Source: Paramacrobiotus metropolitanus (taxonomy: Eukaryota > Tardigrada > Eutardigrada > Parachela > Macrobiotidae). From it: a stretch of DNA of 64,000 nucleotides. Both the position numbers and the translations under genes were made by a program. The first letter of the stretch is position 1, and the number at the start of each line of letters is the position of its first letter. A model generated the notes under the pieces. The model did no database searches. It was not told where the DNA came from and saw nothing but the letters and a program-made list of their open reading frames with translations. The stretch covers positions 248,001 through 312,000 of the forward strand of contig NW_026570256.1 of the NCBI RefSeq assembly GCF_019649055.1, given 5' to 3'. Shown piece by piece: positions 23,868 to 32,711 of the stretch.

Positions 23868-24782
23868 CTACTTCTCAGTCGGGTGGCTACGGCGCGGAGA
23901 GCAGCGTGGCTGGTTCAAACGCGAGCTACCGTGATCCTCCCGAAGCTCGTTTTCCCGGCTAGTGGGAGCAGTGGCCGCGGTGGCATCGACAGACGGAGCA
24001 GCGGCAGGGGCAGACACGGAGGGCTGTTGTTCAGGAGCCGGAGCGGAGTCAGCGGCTAGAACAGAAGGCTGAGGTGCAGACGGCGGCTGTGCGGTTTTGC
24101 GGCTGCGTAGAGCAGGGCGTGCAGCAGACGGCGGTGGGGTTTCACGCGCGCGTGGAGGTGGTCGTGCAGCAGGGGGTTCTGCAGGGGGCAACTTGAACTG
24201 GTCTGTCAAAAACGACACCAGCGCTCTGTCCCGTTTGTCGATCGTGACGCGATTGGCGTGGCGGGCGGCCATCATGCACTTCTCGAACATGTCGATCAAG
24301 AAATGCTCGCCTGATTCTTGTAAGGCATATATAGCCGCAGCGTTCCAACGGAAGTCTTCCTTAATTTCCTGGGAGATTTCTCGGACAAGACGCTGGAACG
24401 GAGTTTTGCGGATGACCAAACTGGTCATTTGCTGCTGCTGCTTGATCTCTTTCAGCGCTTTCACCCCAGGACGCGCTCGTGGCTTCTTTCCCTGCTTGGT
24501 AGGTGGAGGGCGCTTGCGCTGCTTCGCACGGGACGAAGATGCCGGAGCTGGTTCATCATCGGCGCCATTGTAGTCGACCGATACATCCCGTAGCTCGTCT
24601 GCTGGTGCGTGTCCGATCCCCTCGGCATTGGGGTTATTGTCCGCTGTTAATATATACTTCCCAATCTTTATCATGAGGGGCGCTTCCTCTTCATCCGCAT
24701 CCTCCTCCTCCATCTCCACATCATCAAACGGATCATTAAAAAAAATTTCGAAAATGTTCAGTAAGTGATACGCATGTAACAT
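23868..24782 (-). CDS. Histone H3-fold protein encoded by the Polinton
   Basis: 304 codons. Residues 1-80 are acidic ([11 protein letters not shown]). Residues 83-102 are basic ([20 protein letters not shown]). Residues 103-196 (24195-24476) match the histone H3 core with no gap: [11 protein letters not shown], then [20 protein letters not shown] (canonical [20 protein letters not shown]), then [20 protein letters not shown] (canonical SSAVMALQEACEAYLVGLF), then [11 protein letters not shown] (canonical HAKRVTIMPKD). The ARTKQTARKS tail of H3 is absent, the MPKDIQLARRIRG end is changed, and about 105 Pro/Ala/Ser-rich residues follow. Loop 1 has the canonical H3 length, so it is not a typical CENP-A loop. 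A nuclear DNA-binding or H4-pairing role is inferred. The true start is uncertain: the first 20 codons overlap an intron-like TTTTCGAAA segment, and an ATG at residue 24 may be used. Confidence 0.85.
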   Translation of the reverse strand: [304 protein letters not shown]

Positions 24783-24838
24783 ATGTATTCCAGTTACTAT
24801 GCATTTTCGAAAAATGACACTAAGGAAGAATTACTTAC

Positions 24839-25513
24839 TTTAACTCATTGTTCTGCACTGCGGGCCCATACACACGCGAAACGCTAGCAGAATTCCCGGC
24901 TGATTCAGCTTCCGAAGAAGAATTTCTGAAATTTTAAAAAAATACGGTTGATACATGTTACAATGTTTTGCTAGGTGAAACTGTTTAATAAAATCGAAAA
25001 ATCGTACCTCGGCAATCCTTCTCCCAGCGCGCGTTTACGGATGACCACCTTCTTCTTCTTCTTCTTGCGTACATCTTCATCCAAAGAAGACTCCGAAGAC
25101 GAAGATTCATCATCGGCATCGGAATACGGCCGGTCCTTATCAGAATCGTTTTCTGCTGCCTCCATCATCTCCGAGCGTAGTTTCTTCCGGCGATCCTCAT
25201 CGTCGAAGTACCGGTCATCGGAGTCCATTATTCCGCTGGTGGGGCGCTTTCTACCCCGTGTCTCTTTGTGCGGCGGCGACGGAGGCTGGGCGGTCTCTTC
25301 TGCTTCCTCCGCGCTCTCTTCCATCTGTTCTTCCACCGCCACAAGTTGCGCATCCTCCGCTGCGGTCCGTTCCACAGGCTCTCTCAGCGCCTCGTCCCCA
25401 TCGGCAGCCGTCTCACTCGCGTCGTGTTTTGACTCCGCGCCGCTCTGGGCATCCACCAAATCGGCTTCAGCGTCCGATTGCTCCACGCTTTCTACGATGG
25501 GCTTGGCAGACAT
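24839..25513 (-). CDS. Acidic/basic nuclear protein, spliced, upstream of the H3 frame
   Basis: Exon 25513-25008 starts at ATG (MSAKPIVESVEQ) just after an AG acceptor-like site. It is strongly acidic, with SS/ED-rich stretches (DDESSSSESSLDEDV), followed by a lysine run and KKVVIRKRA, a good nuclear localisation signal. A donor GTACGATTTTTCG at 25007 and an acceptor TTTCAG at 24926 give an 82-base intron; the next exon (24925 to about 24840) continues in phase (NSSSEAESAGNSAS...) to a GTAAGT donor. It points straight into the H3 frame, so the two may form one gene, but I could not find an acceptor that joins them in phase. No known domain. Composition resembles histone chaperones or other chromatin proteins, which is inference only. 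Confidence 0.6.
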
Positions 25514-25884
25514 CCTAAAAAACACGATCATACACTCCGATTAATGTCACCACGCTGTATGTTTTTACTCCGTCAGTGAGATAAAATTTCGATTTTGTAC
25601 TGTAAACTATACGCCGCAATACTATAGTTTCGAATTTACTCTTGCTTTTCGAAAAACGTGGTTCAGTGTTTTTTTAATGGTTCCAACAACAAAATAGTCA
25701 AATTCGATCATGAACCCCATGTTTGTACACAGCGCTAGTATTTACAGAGATCGACTCGCAGGTGAAGCAATCACAACCGCAGAGAATAAACAAAATAATA
25801 GCAGTCTGTTGCAATCACAAAAAAACAAAAAGAATTTCAGATAACGATCACAGAACGCAAAGACATACCGGGAGACTGTGCGAG

Positions 25885-26519
25885 CTAGTCAGTTCGTGGG
25901 GTGTCTTCTACACTCTCGTTCAGCACTGACAGCTCAACATTGTCGTTAGAACCGTCGGGAGCATGTTTAACACAGCGACGCTTAACAAACACAACCGAAC
26001 TAGCCACTAGAATACAAAAAACCGCAATCCCGATAATTGAGTAAATAATATTGGGAATGGTAAAATCGGAGTCCGCGTCCTGGGTTGATGCCGCGGTGGA
26101 AGACGTAAGAGTCACATTTCGACTGGCAGTGGTCGGCGTACTGTTTTTCGGTAAATTTGAACTTTTGTTTCCTGGCCGATCCGTTGTGCGCGGCACACAG
26201 TCAGTCAGCACGCTGAAATTGACGGAGGCTGGCTCAGTACAATCAACTAGAGGGTTGCTGCGCGCATCCAAGTACACCAATCGTGGAAACGCAACCGTTA
26301 ATCCGGCGTAGGGCACTGCATAAAGCCGATTTCCGCTGAACAATACGTGTTTCACCCATGCTTTTGGCTCAGCCGGTAAAGGTATGGCAGTGAGACGGCG
26401 GTTTGCGCAGTTGACCACGCCTTCCTGGTAGTCGCAGAGTGTTTGTAGCAGGGAATCCAGCCTCCTGCGTGGCAGCCAACCAGAAAAGCCATACTCACGA
26501 TAATGCACATCAGCATCAT
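25885..26519 (-). pseudogene. LRR type-I membrane protein, frame interrupted near its N-terminus
   Basis: Order: a hydrophobic signal-peptide-like segment starting at ATG 26519 (after an AG acceptor); an LRR N-cap and about two leucine-rich repeats (VVNCANRRLTAIPLP; VKHVLFSGNRLYAVP; FPRLVYLDARSNPLVDC); a Ser/Thr stalk with several N-x-S/T sites; one membrane helix (IIYSIIGIAVFCILVASSVV); and a short basic then acidic tail. The signal peptide is in a different frame from the LRR part. The break lies between about 26470 and 26430, so this is either a decayed gene or an assembly indel. LRR ectodomains bind proteins or glycans; in a virus-like element this could be a captured host surface protein. 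Neither the partner nor the function can be read from sequence. Confidence 0.65.
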
Positions 26520-26630
26520 CTAGAAAATGGCAAGCGTCTGTTAGTACAATCAACTAGCGATCAGTTGAAGATTTTCAGTAGCCTATCTCTGGCAATATTT
26601 TTCACGTGTAAGTGCAACATTTCCGCAATC
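26520..26630. promoter_or_regulatory. Divergent intergenic region
   Basis: The 111-bp gap between the leftward LRR gene and the rightward gene at 26631. It is the only space available for both promoters unless upstream non-coding exons exist; CACGTGTAAGTG in it includes a donor-like GTAAGT. No clear TATA box. Confidence 0.3.
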
Positions 26631-27347
26631 ATGTCTATGGAAAAAATCGCTCACGCACTTTCTCCCATTGGACCTGGTCCACGTACTATGAAAAATGGAA
26701 TAGTCTATTACCCACAGCTTGATGCGAAAGATCTCAACGTCTTGCAGACCGTCTACAAGCATCTTAAGGATCGATTCACTGCAGCGCAGAAGATATTTCC
26801 TGATATCACAATTGGAGTGCGCCTGCAGTTTACTAGAGATGACTGGTTTCATCAAAGTCCTATGGGAGAAGTTGCATTCGCTTTGTATCCGCTGGAGCCA
26901 GCGAAATGCAGTCTCCAGGCCGGGGGGCAGTTGTCGTGCAGAATTGCCAACGAAGACGAATGGCGCCGCGTCATACGAGATTTGGCTCATGGTAGGCTGC
27001 GCAATTATTTGAAGTACTACATGAAGAAATAGAGACGCGACCATCCCAATTACGGATATAAGATTCAGCAAGTCATTACGGTGGAGTGTCCCGACAGTAC
27101 TAGTGTCAAGATCTGGAGCGAATGCGTCATGGGAGTTGGTTTGGATGAAGTGAATGAACTGCCTAAATTCGATTACTACTATCAGCGTGTCGACAAGTTT
27201 GAGAAAATGAAGCTTCTGAAGCCCGGCCATGGACCGCCAGCTACGCAACCGGAAGATCTACAAGAGGAGGACGAGGGATTTCAGGATGGCGCATTCGCCC
27301 CGCCATGCAATCCAGACTGGGGAGACGAAATGAGCGGAATTCCTTAG
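26631..27347 (+). pseudogene. Unknown Polinton gene with an in-frame amber stop
   Basis: Starts at ATG 26631 (MSMEKIAHALSPIGPGPRTM). One frame of 238 codons runs to 27347, but a TAG at 27030-27032 cuts it after 133 residues. Both sides are of similar, non-repetitive composition, and the second half ends in an acidic tail (QEEDEGFQDG). No domain recognised. It reads rightwards, against most of the element, in a block with the next two features. Read-through of TAG is possible but unsupported; decay is simpler given the other interrupted genes. Confidence 0.6.
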
Positions 27348-27471
27348 GACATGAAGATCGTTGACAGCGATTGTGAATAAGGTAGATCGTGCGATACCGT
27401 TTTTTTTGTTATTTCTCATTTATCAGTTTCAATAGTTCCGAATTCTAAATTGTATGTATATTTGAATTAAA

Positions 27472-27714
27472 ATGGATCCGGAAACTCCACCTCCAATTCT
27501 TGTCGTCGAAAAGAACTCGAAGGGGATTCTGTTCTGGGCGCTCTTTTACGCCATTCCATTCATTTTTTCCCATGTTATACGTATTGTTACTGTCATTACG
27601 CTCAAAGTTACTGACAGATTTCCTGTGCATAATATCATTACGCCTTTAATTTCATTTATGTTCAATGAAACTCGACGCATGCTGACTGGAGGAAATGGAA
27701 GTACAGCTCAGTGA
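27472..27714 (+). CDS. Small membrane protein
   Basis: 80 codons. A short Pro-rich head (MDPETPPPILVVEK) is followed by a hydrophobic segment (GILFWALFYAIPFIFSHVIR) and a second weakly hydrophobic stretch (HNIITPLISFMF). Its end overlaps the start of the next frame by 20 bases, the compact layout of viral genes. No family recognised. Confidence 0.5.
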   Translation: MDPETPPPILVVEKNSKGILFWALFYAIPFIFSHVIRIVTVITLKVTDRFPVHNIITPLISFMFNETRRMLTGGNGSTAQ

Positions 27715-27815
27715 CAATTTCATGCACCCAACTTCTGTTCTTATTAGTGGTAATTCCGGATGTGGCAAAACGACTTTTGTGGCTAACATTTTACGTTACA
27801 ATAAATTTCAGTTAT
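27695..27815 (+). pseudogene. P-loop (Walker A) N-terminal fragment of a second ATPase
   Basis: Begins MEVQLSDNFMHPTSVLISGN and reaches the Walker A motif GNSGCGKTT, followed by FVANILRYNKFQLF, the usual beginning of Polinton packaging or NTPase proteins. Recognisable sequence stops at about 27815, exactly where the opposite-strand capsid frame (27783-28274) loses its expected C-terminus. I read this as a recombination breakpoint that cut both genes. The element's main ATPase is elsewhere (31607-32194). Confidence 0.6.
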
Positions 27816-29052
27816 TTGGGCGGCGAACTGCAGGCGGATTGATAGATTTTCCTGGCGCACGGTGCTTATCGGTCCCCGGCCTGTCCGTGAAGGTGTCAGA
27901 TCGAATCCCCAAATAGCAAATCCTTCCGCAAATGCTTTACGGTCGAAAGGCAACGCCCCGTCCGGTGCGTGCAAGCGGCCAAGCGTCTCCAACAGACCGT
28001 CATATGATTGCAAATAGTCACCCGTGGCGAAATTTGGTCGGTAGGCTTGTGCGGGGTACGATTGTCCGTCGACTTCGACACTTATATAGTTGAGGTTGAA
28101 ATGTTCAAAGTTAAATGGATTACCTCGGCGCAGCCCGTGAAAACTCGAGCTTTTCACAAATCCCACAAAAACACATTTTGGTACTGCTCCAATATGTAAA
28201 TTAGCCAGCACTGTGCTCTGAATCGTACCAATATCATTAACACGCATACACACTTGCTCAGTAGGGTATTTCACAGTTTTGTTGATAATTGGGCAGTAAG
28301 CGCAGAGAAATATGCCGGATTAGGCACGAAGCGTTTGACATACAGCCGCGGATTGCGAATGTATGCTTTAAAAGTATCCACTGAAGATTGGCATATGAAC
28401 GCAGGTAGAATTCCGGCTTATTCAAAATGAGGCGCACATGTAGCGGTACACCGGTGATCAAATTTTTTCCCTGCTGAAAAATGTCCGTACATAATTTGGC
28501 GCTGAATGCGACGTACTCGTTGGTCACAAACATGGCTTTGCGCGTTACTTCTTCAGCGTTATTGGTATGATCTTCTAGGTACCCGGGGGTGTCTATATAA
28601 AATCCAGCACTTGTTGCCTGGCTTTTTAGGGCAGCCGGTGTGTATCCCAACAAATTTTCCAAGTAAGCTCGGTAGGCATACAATGGGGTCGAATTAGTTA
28701 TCAGGCGGTTGGCCATCGTTACCTCTACCGAGCTGAATACAGAATGCGCTATTAGGTTCACTGGTGCTACCAGATCCGTGTTTTCAATATGCGTGGCCGC
28801 ACCAAGTCTTGCAATTTGGTTTTTGATTGCAATATCCATTTCTAGCGTAATTTCTGGTAGCACTAGCAGCGCCGACGTTGAAGGGGGAATGTAAAAGGAA
28901 ATTTCTCCAGAACTAATTTCTTCTGTTTGGTCAGAGGTCGGTAGAATGCGTTCTTCTTCTGTCCGTACAAAATCCGCTAAAGTGGCCGGAACCGAGAATA
29001 AATCCGACTCGACCTGCATAGCTGGTACACTTCCTTCCAAAATAAAAGCCAT
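27783..29052 (-). pseudogene. MCP: Major capsid protein (module A), frameshifted
   Basis: Double jelly-roll hexon-like capsid protein. It starts at ATG 29052, one base after the core-protein stop (29054). The frame 29052-28258 has the N-terminal pattern ESDLFSVPATLADFV and jelly-roll segments (ALLVLPEITLEMDIAI; HSVFSSVEVTMANRLI; NNAEEVTRKAMFVTNEYVAF). The frame 28274-27783 carries the C-terminal half (GLRRGNPFNFEHFNLNYISV; GFAIWGFDLTPS; LSIRLQFAAQITE). Between about 28420 and 28260 the reading frame changes twice. The expected last residues are missing because another gene fragment abuts at about 27815. Recognised by similarity to animal Polinton capsid proteins annotated as F54H12.2-like. 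Confidence 0.8.
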
Positions 29053-29053
29053 T

Positions 29054-29521
29054 TTAAAATGCGTCCTCAAATTCTCTTGGGGGAATCTGTTTAAGCCGTT
29101 TAAGTCGGAAAGAAGGTTTCTTTATCTTCTTTGTCCTCTTGTGCTGCTGCTTGAGCCGTTTAATGCCTCCTTGCTGTTGGGGTTGCGCAGTTAACGCTTC
29201 CGAAATTTTCTCTCCTACCTTCCTGGATGTCTCACTAAGAACTGTTTTTGCTGCGTCGCGTAAGTGAGACTTTGCTGCTTCCATTGCTGCTCTGCCATGT
29301 GGTGCCGCTGCTTTAATAACCGGGGCAGCAAAATGCGCTAATTTACTAAACATTGCGCGCAGAAAATTAGGCAGCATAAATCCACTGCCATTTTGCATTA
29401 AACTCCCGCGATAGCGTGTGATGACGGCTCCATAGCCATGCTGGCTACCAGCACCCGTGGCGGCCCCCGCAAATAAATCCAGGTAGAACGAAAATGACGG
29501 CTCAAAGAGGATTACGGGCAT
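29054..29521 (-). CDS. Basic virion core/minor protein (module A)
   Basis: 155 codons between penton-like and capsid genes, the usual place for the adenovirus pVI/pX-like protein of Polintons. The N-terminal Gly-rich GYGAVITRYRG and FMLPNFLRAMFSKLAHFA are followed by an amphipathic Ala/Lys helix region (APHGRAAMEAAKSHLRDAAK) and a Lys/Arg-rich tail (KRLKQQHKRTKKIKKPSF). A DNA-condensing or membrane-active capsid role is inferred from position and composition. Frame intact. Confidence 0.65.
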   Translation of the reverse strand: MPVILFEPSFSFYLDLFAGAATGAGSQHGYGAVITRYRGSLMQNGSGFMLPNFLRAMFSKLAHFAAPVIKAAAPHGRAAMEAAKSHLRDAAKTVLSETSRKVGEKISEALTAQPQQQGGIKRLKQQHKRTKKIKKPSFRLKRLKQIPPREFEDAF

Positions 29522-29524
29522 TTT

Positions 29525-30457
29525 TTAGCGATAGTAATACTGAATGGGCCGGAAATGTAGCTTTACCATTGACTTTCCAGTCTGAAAAATTGCCGCTTCT
29601 CCGAGATCAGTTGCAATGTTGATATCGATAGTGTCCAGTCTATCGTATAAAACAGGTAGATAATGTGGATCCTCAAACCTTTCCGAAACAATTTCGAAGC
29701 GAAGAACACTTGCTTTAATGGGGAAAGCGCGCAAAAGCTGCATAGTTTCATCGCCCACAATATTGTAATCGCACTTGTTGCAGTAGACAAAAATTGATTG
29801 GTTCCCAATGTGCATATTTACGGGCTTATCTGCTGTCATTGTAATAGACGTCTCCAACAGCTGCAACTCTGTCAAGGCTTTCAGCTGGTCGGACAGTGTT
29901 GTAGCTGCGGAAGCAAAATTCGTTTTTTCCATAAAAAAATTCTCATATTGTTCAGACTGTGCAGCAGAAAATCGTCGTTCTTTAAATCCAAGCATACGGG
30001 ATAGATGCAAAGATGAGGGAGGAAAATTCAGAAAAACACGTACGCTGGGAAATTTCACTTTGAGCTTGGGCTCTGTTGCTAATAATTCTAGTTGGAAAGC
30101 CGCCTGTTTTTCCGCTGCAGAATCGCGAAATGGCTTTAACCGTGGTACTTTACCGTTGATAAAATTAATGATGTCACTTTTCTCATAGATTCCTGCAGGT
30201 ACCGTAATTGTATTCCGCTCCATAACAAAAACACCGTTGCTATCCGTAGAAGTAATTTGGTCTACGTCCAGTGTTTGGGGACTGGGTAAATTGTACATTG
30301 AATTAGGATACTGTATTTCCACCAATGCCATTTCCCATTGTCCCGGTAGGGATATCACGCTCTTTAACTTTGTTGTCCATTCAGCTGCATTATTCTTTGG
30401 AAACTGTTGCATACAGGCATCAGATGGAAGCGTGACATAAAAAATATTATGAGCCAT
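29525..30457 (-). CDS. Penton-like minor capsid protein (module A)
   Basis: 310 codons from ATG 30457. The N-terminus HNIFYVTLPSDACMQQFPKN and then SLPGQWEMALVEIQYP are the signature of this Polinton protein. The C-terminal part includes QSIFVYCNKCDYNIVGDETM (single jelly-roll region) and ends KLHFRPIQYYYR. It is intact and starts just upstream of the core protein (3-base gap), consistent with a co-transcribed penton-core-capsid block. Assignment to the vertex protein follows the published structural interpretation of Polintons; individual strands were not modelled. Confidence 0.75.
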   Translation of the reverse strand: MAHNIFYVTLPSDACMQQFPKNNAAEWTTKLKSVISLPGQWEMALVEIQYPNSMYNLPSPQTLDVDQITSTDSNGVFVMERNTITVPAGIYEKSDIINFINGKVPRLKPFRDSAAEKQAAFQLELLATEPKLKVKFPSVRVFLNFPPSSLHLSRMLGFKERRFSAAQSEQYENFFMEKTNFASAATTLSDQLKALTELQLLETSITMTADKPVNMHIGNQSIFVYCNKCDYNIVGDETMQLLRAFPIKASVLRFEIVSERFEDPHYLPVLYDRLDTIDINIATDLGEAAIFQTGKSMVKLHFRPIQYYYR

Positions 30458-30611
30458 TTCTGACACGACTGAGTTCGGCTTCGTAATATTTCCCGCGAAT
30501 TAAGTCCCCGTCTTCATCCAGTAATACGTTCAAGCGTACCTGAGGGTTCAGGTACGCTTGTCGTAGCAGTAGATTGGCCATCGTGTTCGTCGTCGCTAGT
30601 GCTTGATCCAT
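30447..30611 (-). CDS. Small 54-residue frame before the penton gene
   Basis: Runs from ATG 30611 (MDQALATTNTMANLLLRQAY) to TAA 30447-30449, overlapping the penton start by 11 bases. Part of it lies over a perfect 13-bp-stem hairpin (30531-30560). Position and tight overlap suggest a genuine small gene, but there is no family match. Confidence 0.35.
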   Translation of the reverse strand: MDQALATTNTMANLLLRQAYLNPQVRLNVLLDEDGDLIRGKYYEAELSRVRNGS

Positions 30612-30764
30612 CGCAACAGCTAGATGTGCAGTTCCATGTCATACCTTCACCCAAAGACAAAAAAAAGGAACGCATCCACCACTCATTTGTTATTAATAGT
30701 CATCCAGTTGAACTGAGATTTGGTTCTTGAACCGATGGGACCTTCGATTTGTAAAGTGTTTTCA

Positions 30765-31181
30765 TCAAATACTTCTCGCTTTGCACGCTTGCGTTTTGCC
30801 GGGGGGTGCAGGTGGAATAGGAGGGAAAGCATCTAACATACGATCAGGCATATTAGGGGGTACCCACGGCTTCTTTAATAGTTGTACTGGAATTGGGGGC
30901 ACAAATGCTGGAGGTGGAATAACCCTTTGGTCAGGGCCAAACGCCGACTCTTTCAGCGCCAAAAAGCGAGCCAAGTTTCTTGATAACAGTTCCGCTTTCT
31001 CCCATTCGCTGAGCGTATTCCGTGAAATTATATCTCTCATCAAATCATCCAGTTTTACAATATCTACAACTTCAGTAGGCTGCTGTTGTAATTGGACATC
31101 CGTTACAATACGACCAACCGTGTCACTTGCAAGTATTTTTATTTCGCTCGCGGGAACAATATAATGCACTTCCGGTTTCAT
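30765..31181 (-). CDS. Conserved Polinton protein, Pro-rich C-terminus
   Basis: 138 codons from ATG 31181 (MKPEVHYIVPASEIK). That ATG overlaps the stop of the preceding gene as ATGA, so I prefer it to the longer open frame. A helical middle (LMRDIISRNTLSEWEKAELL) is followed by a Pro-rich tail (PPPAFVPPIPVQLLKKPWVPP). I recognise the pattern '...L.S..LS..EK..LY...L.R.L' from proteins next to the capsid genes of animal Polinton/adintovirus-like elements; the function is unknown to me. Confidence 0.55.
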   Translation of the reverse strand: MKPEVHYIVPASEIKILASDTVGRIVTDVQLQQQPTEVVDIVKLDDLMRDIISRNTLSEWEKAELLSRNLARFLALKESAFGPDQRVIPPPAFVPPIPVQLLKKPWVPPNMPDRMLDAFPPIPPAPPGKTQACKARSI

Positions 31182-31507
31182 TTCAGTAAAGCAGTTCCCA
31201 AAACAGCTGCCAATACAGGTAGAACCGCAGGTAAGAATCCTCCGCGCTGTAATAAAATTTCCCTCTTGCTTCGTAAAGGATATTTTTTGAGGGCAATCAG
31301 CTTTAATGGTCGACGCCAACGCTGACACACCTTGAGCTGATCGGTGGTAAGAGGTACTGAATTCTTCACCAAATTCAAACAAATTTCTTCAAAACAGCGA
31401 AGTTGTCGTTTCGAAATATTTTCCAAAAGAACACGACGCTGCTTGGGTTTCAGCGATCGCAGGGTAAGGAGAAACGGTGCAAAGTCTTTTAAAATCTGAT
31501 CACACAT
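31178..31507 (-). CDS. Conserved small basic Polinton protein
   Basis: 109 codons. SLKPKQRRVLLENISKRQLR, then NLVKNSVPLTTDQLKVCQRW, then SKREILLQRGGFLPAVLPVL with a hydrophobic end. This 'NVL.G.VPL....K..L.....R.LA....S...K...L...GGFL' layout is a recurrent small frame of animal Polinton-like elements. Its stop and the next gene's start overlap (ATGA, 31178-31181). Function unknown. Confidence 0.6.
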   Translation of the reverse strand: MCDQILKDFAPFLLTLRSLKPKQRRVLLENISKRQLRCFEEICLNLVKNSVPLTTDQLKVCQRWRRPLKLIALKKYPLRSKREILLQRGGFLPAVLPVLAAVLGTALLK

Positions 31508-31606
31508 TCTTGGGCAAGTTTGTCGTATGTGGATTGATGTAAATTTTAGTCAACTCTCCCGGTAATATTGCTGAACGAATCCTTAAATAGGCAGGTGTGT
31601 CCGGTT

Positions 31607-32194
31607 TCATACCAAAATGAGAGGTTGAAATGGTTCCTGGCCGATTTCTTCGTAAGCCCCGCTGAGATGTTTTAAACCAGTCTGCCTTTCTAGAATCTTG
31701 ATTTGGTTCACATCACGATTATTTTTAAACAGTATAAGATATTGCGCATTAAGATGCACGTCTCGCATAGCAGACCCTTGTTTATATAGGTTATTGAATA
31801 ATAAAAATACACAAAGCCGTTTATGGTGTACTTTTTGAGTGAAGAGTTTAGATAAATGCTCGTTTTTCACCAAACCGCTTGCCACGTCATCCAGTATCAA
31901 CAAAATATTTTGTTTACCATCAAAATAATTTTCATCCTCCACAATTTGTTGAATATTTTTTGCCAGTTCAATCCCAGGTACTTTGCGCTGAAGCATTTCG
32001 TAGGCTGGCTGCATTTCTCCTTACACCAAAATAATTCTTCCAAATGGTTGGTCAAATAATTTATCGCGCTCCATAATTAATTTTGACACATACGTCGTTT
32101 TCCCCGAAGTCGTTGGCCAAACAACAAGGACCGAAGCAGGTAGTCGGAATCTCAAATCAGCTGTCGTGCGCGGATACCTATTTAAGGAATCCAT
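31607..32194 (-). pseudogene. Genome-packaging ATPase (FtsK/HerA-like) with an in-frame stop
   Basis: 196 codons from ATG 32194 (MDSLNRYPRTTADLRF). A Walker A-like PTTSGKTTYV is followed by IMERDKLFDQPFGRIILV, then a TAA at 32021-32023 in the same frame, then the rest of the protein with Walker B (NILLILDDVASGLV) and HHKRLCVFLLFNNLYKQGSA with LNAQYLILFKNNRD, typical of Polinton ATPases. The first Walker A residue, normally Gly, is Trp here. The stop plus this substitution suggest loss of function. It would drive DNA into the capsid. A divergent rightward gene starts only 40 bases away. Confidence 0.8.
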
Positions 32195-32234
32195 TTCCAA
32201 AGGGCGGAGCTATTGCTAGCGTACCGATAACAGA

Positions 32235-32711
32235 ATGGAGACTTCAAAGCGGAGGGTTGTCTTGGATATTGATTGGTTTATCGCTGGCTCCCAACGGCTT
32301 ATAAAACAGCTGGCATTTTGTGATTGCCCAACTGGTGTTAGCAGGTGCTACACATTCACCATTCCATTCCACTTTAATCATTACCGCGTTGAATTTCGGA
32401 GCCAATCGCGTCACTCGCACGGACTTGTCTGGCATAATCGTGGAGATTATTTATACTTAGACATCGCTAGTGCCATTCAGGATATGCTGGAGCTTATTGG
32501 TGAACGACCTGCGCGTTTAACGTTTTTTGCCAAAGGATTGTAAAAGCAAAAGATTTTGGAAAATTATTTGCCTGGAGTGTTTAATCTTGAAGACATTGGG
32601 TGCCCGAAGTTTAAGGAGCTTACTTCATTACCACAAACAACGCTTTCAAAAGCGGAGACATTTGCAAATTGGCTGAATGGCGAAAATAACTACCGTTGTT
32701 GCAACTGCTGA
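32235..32711 (+). pseudogene. Conserved Polinton protein (possible RNase H-fold nuclease) with an in-frame stop
   Basis: Starts METSKRRVVLDIDWFIAGSQ; the V-x-D-x-x-x-F start, a central SHGLVWHNRGDYLY and the ending VFNLEDIGCPKFKEL match a small protein common in animal Polinton-like elements that I suspect has a DEDD/RNase H-like fold. TAA at 32541-32543 falls in the middle of a conserved segment, and the same frame continues to TGA 32709-32711. Its end overlaps the TBP gene by 35 bases, implying a shared transcript. Confidence 0.55.

Noticed and set aside
24195-24476. Calling the H3-fold protein a CENP-A
   Set aside because: Loop 1 has the canonical H3 length and the CENP-A targeting features are not evident.
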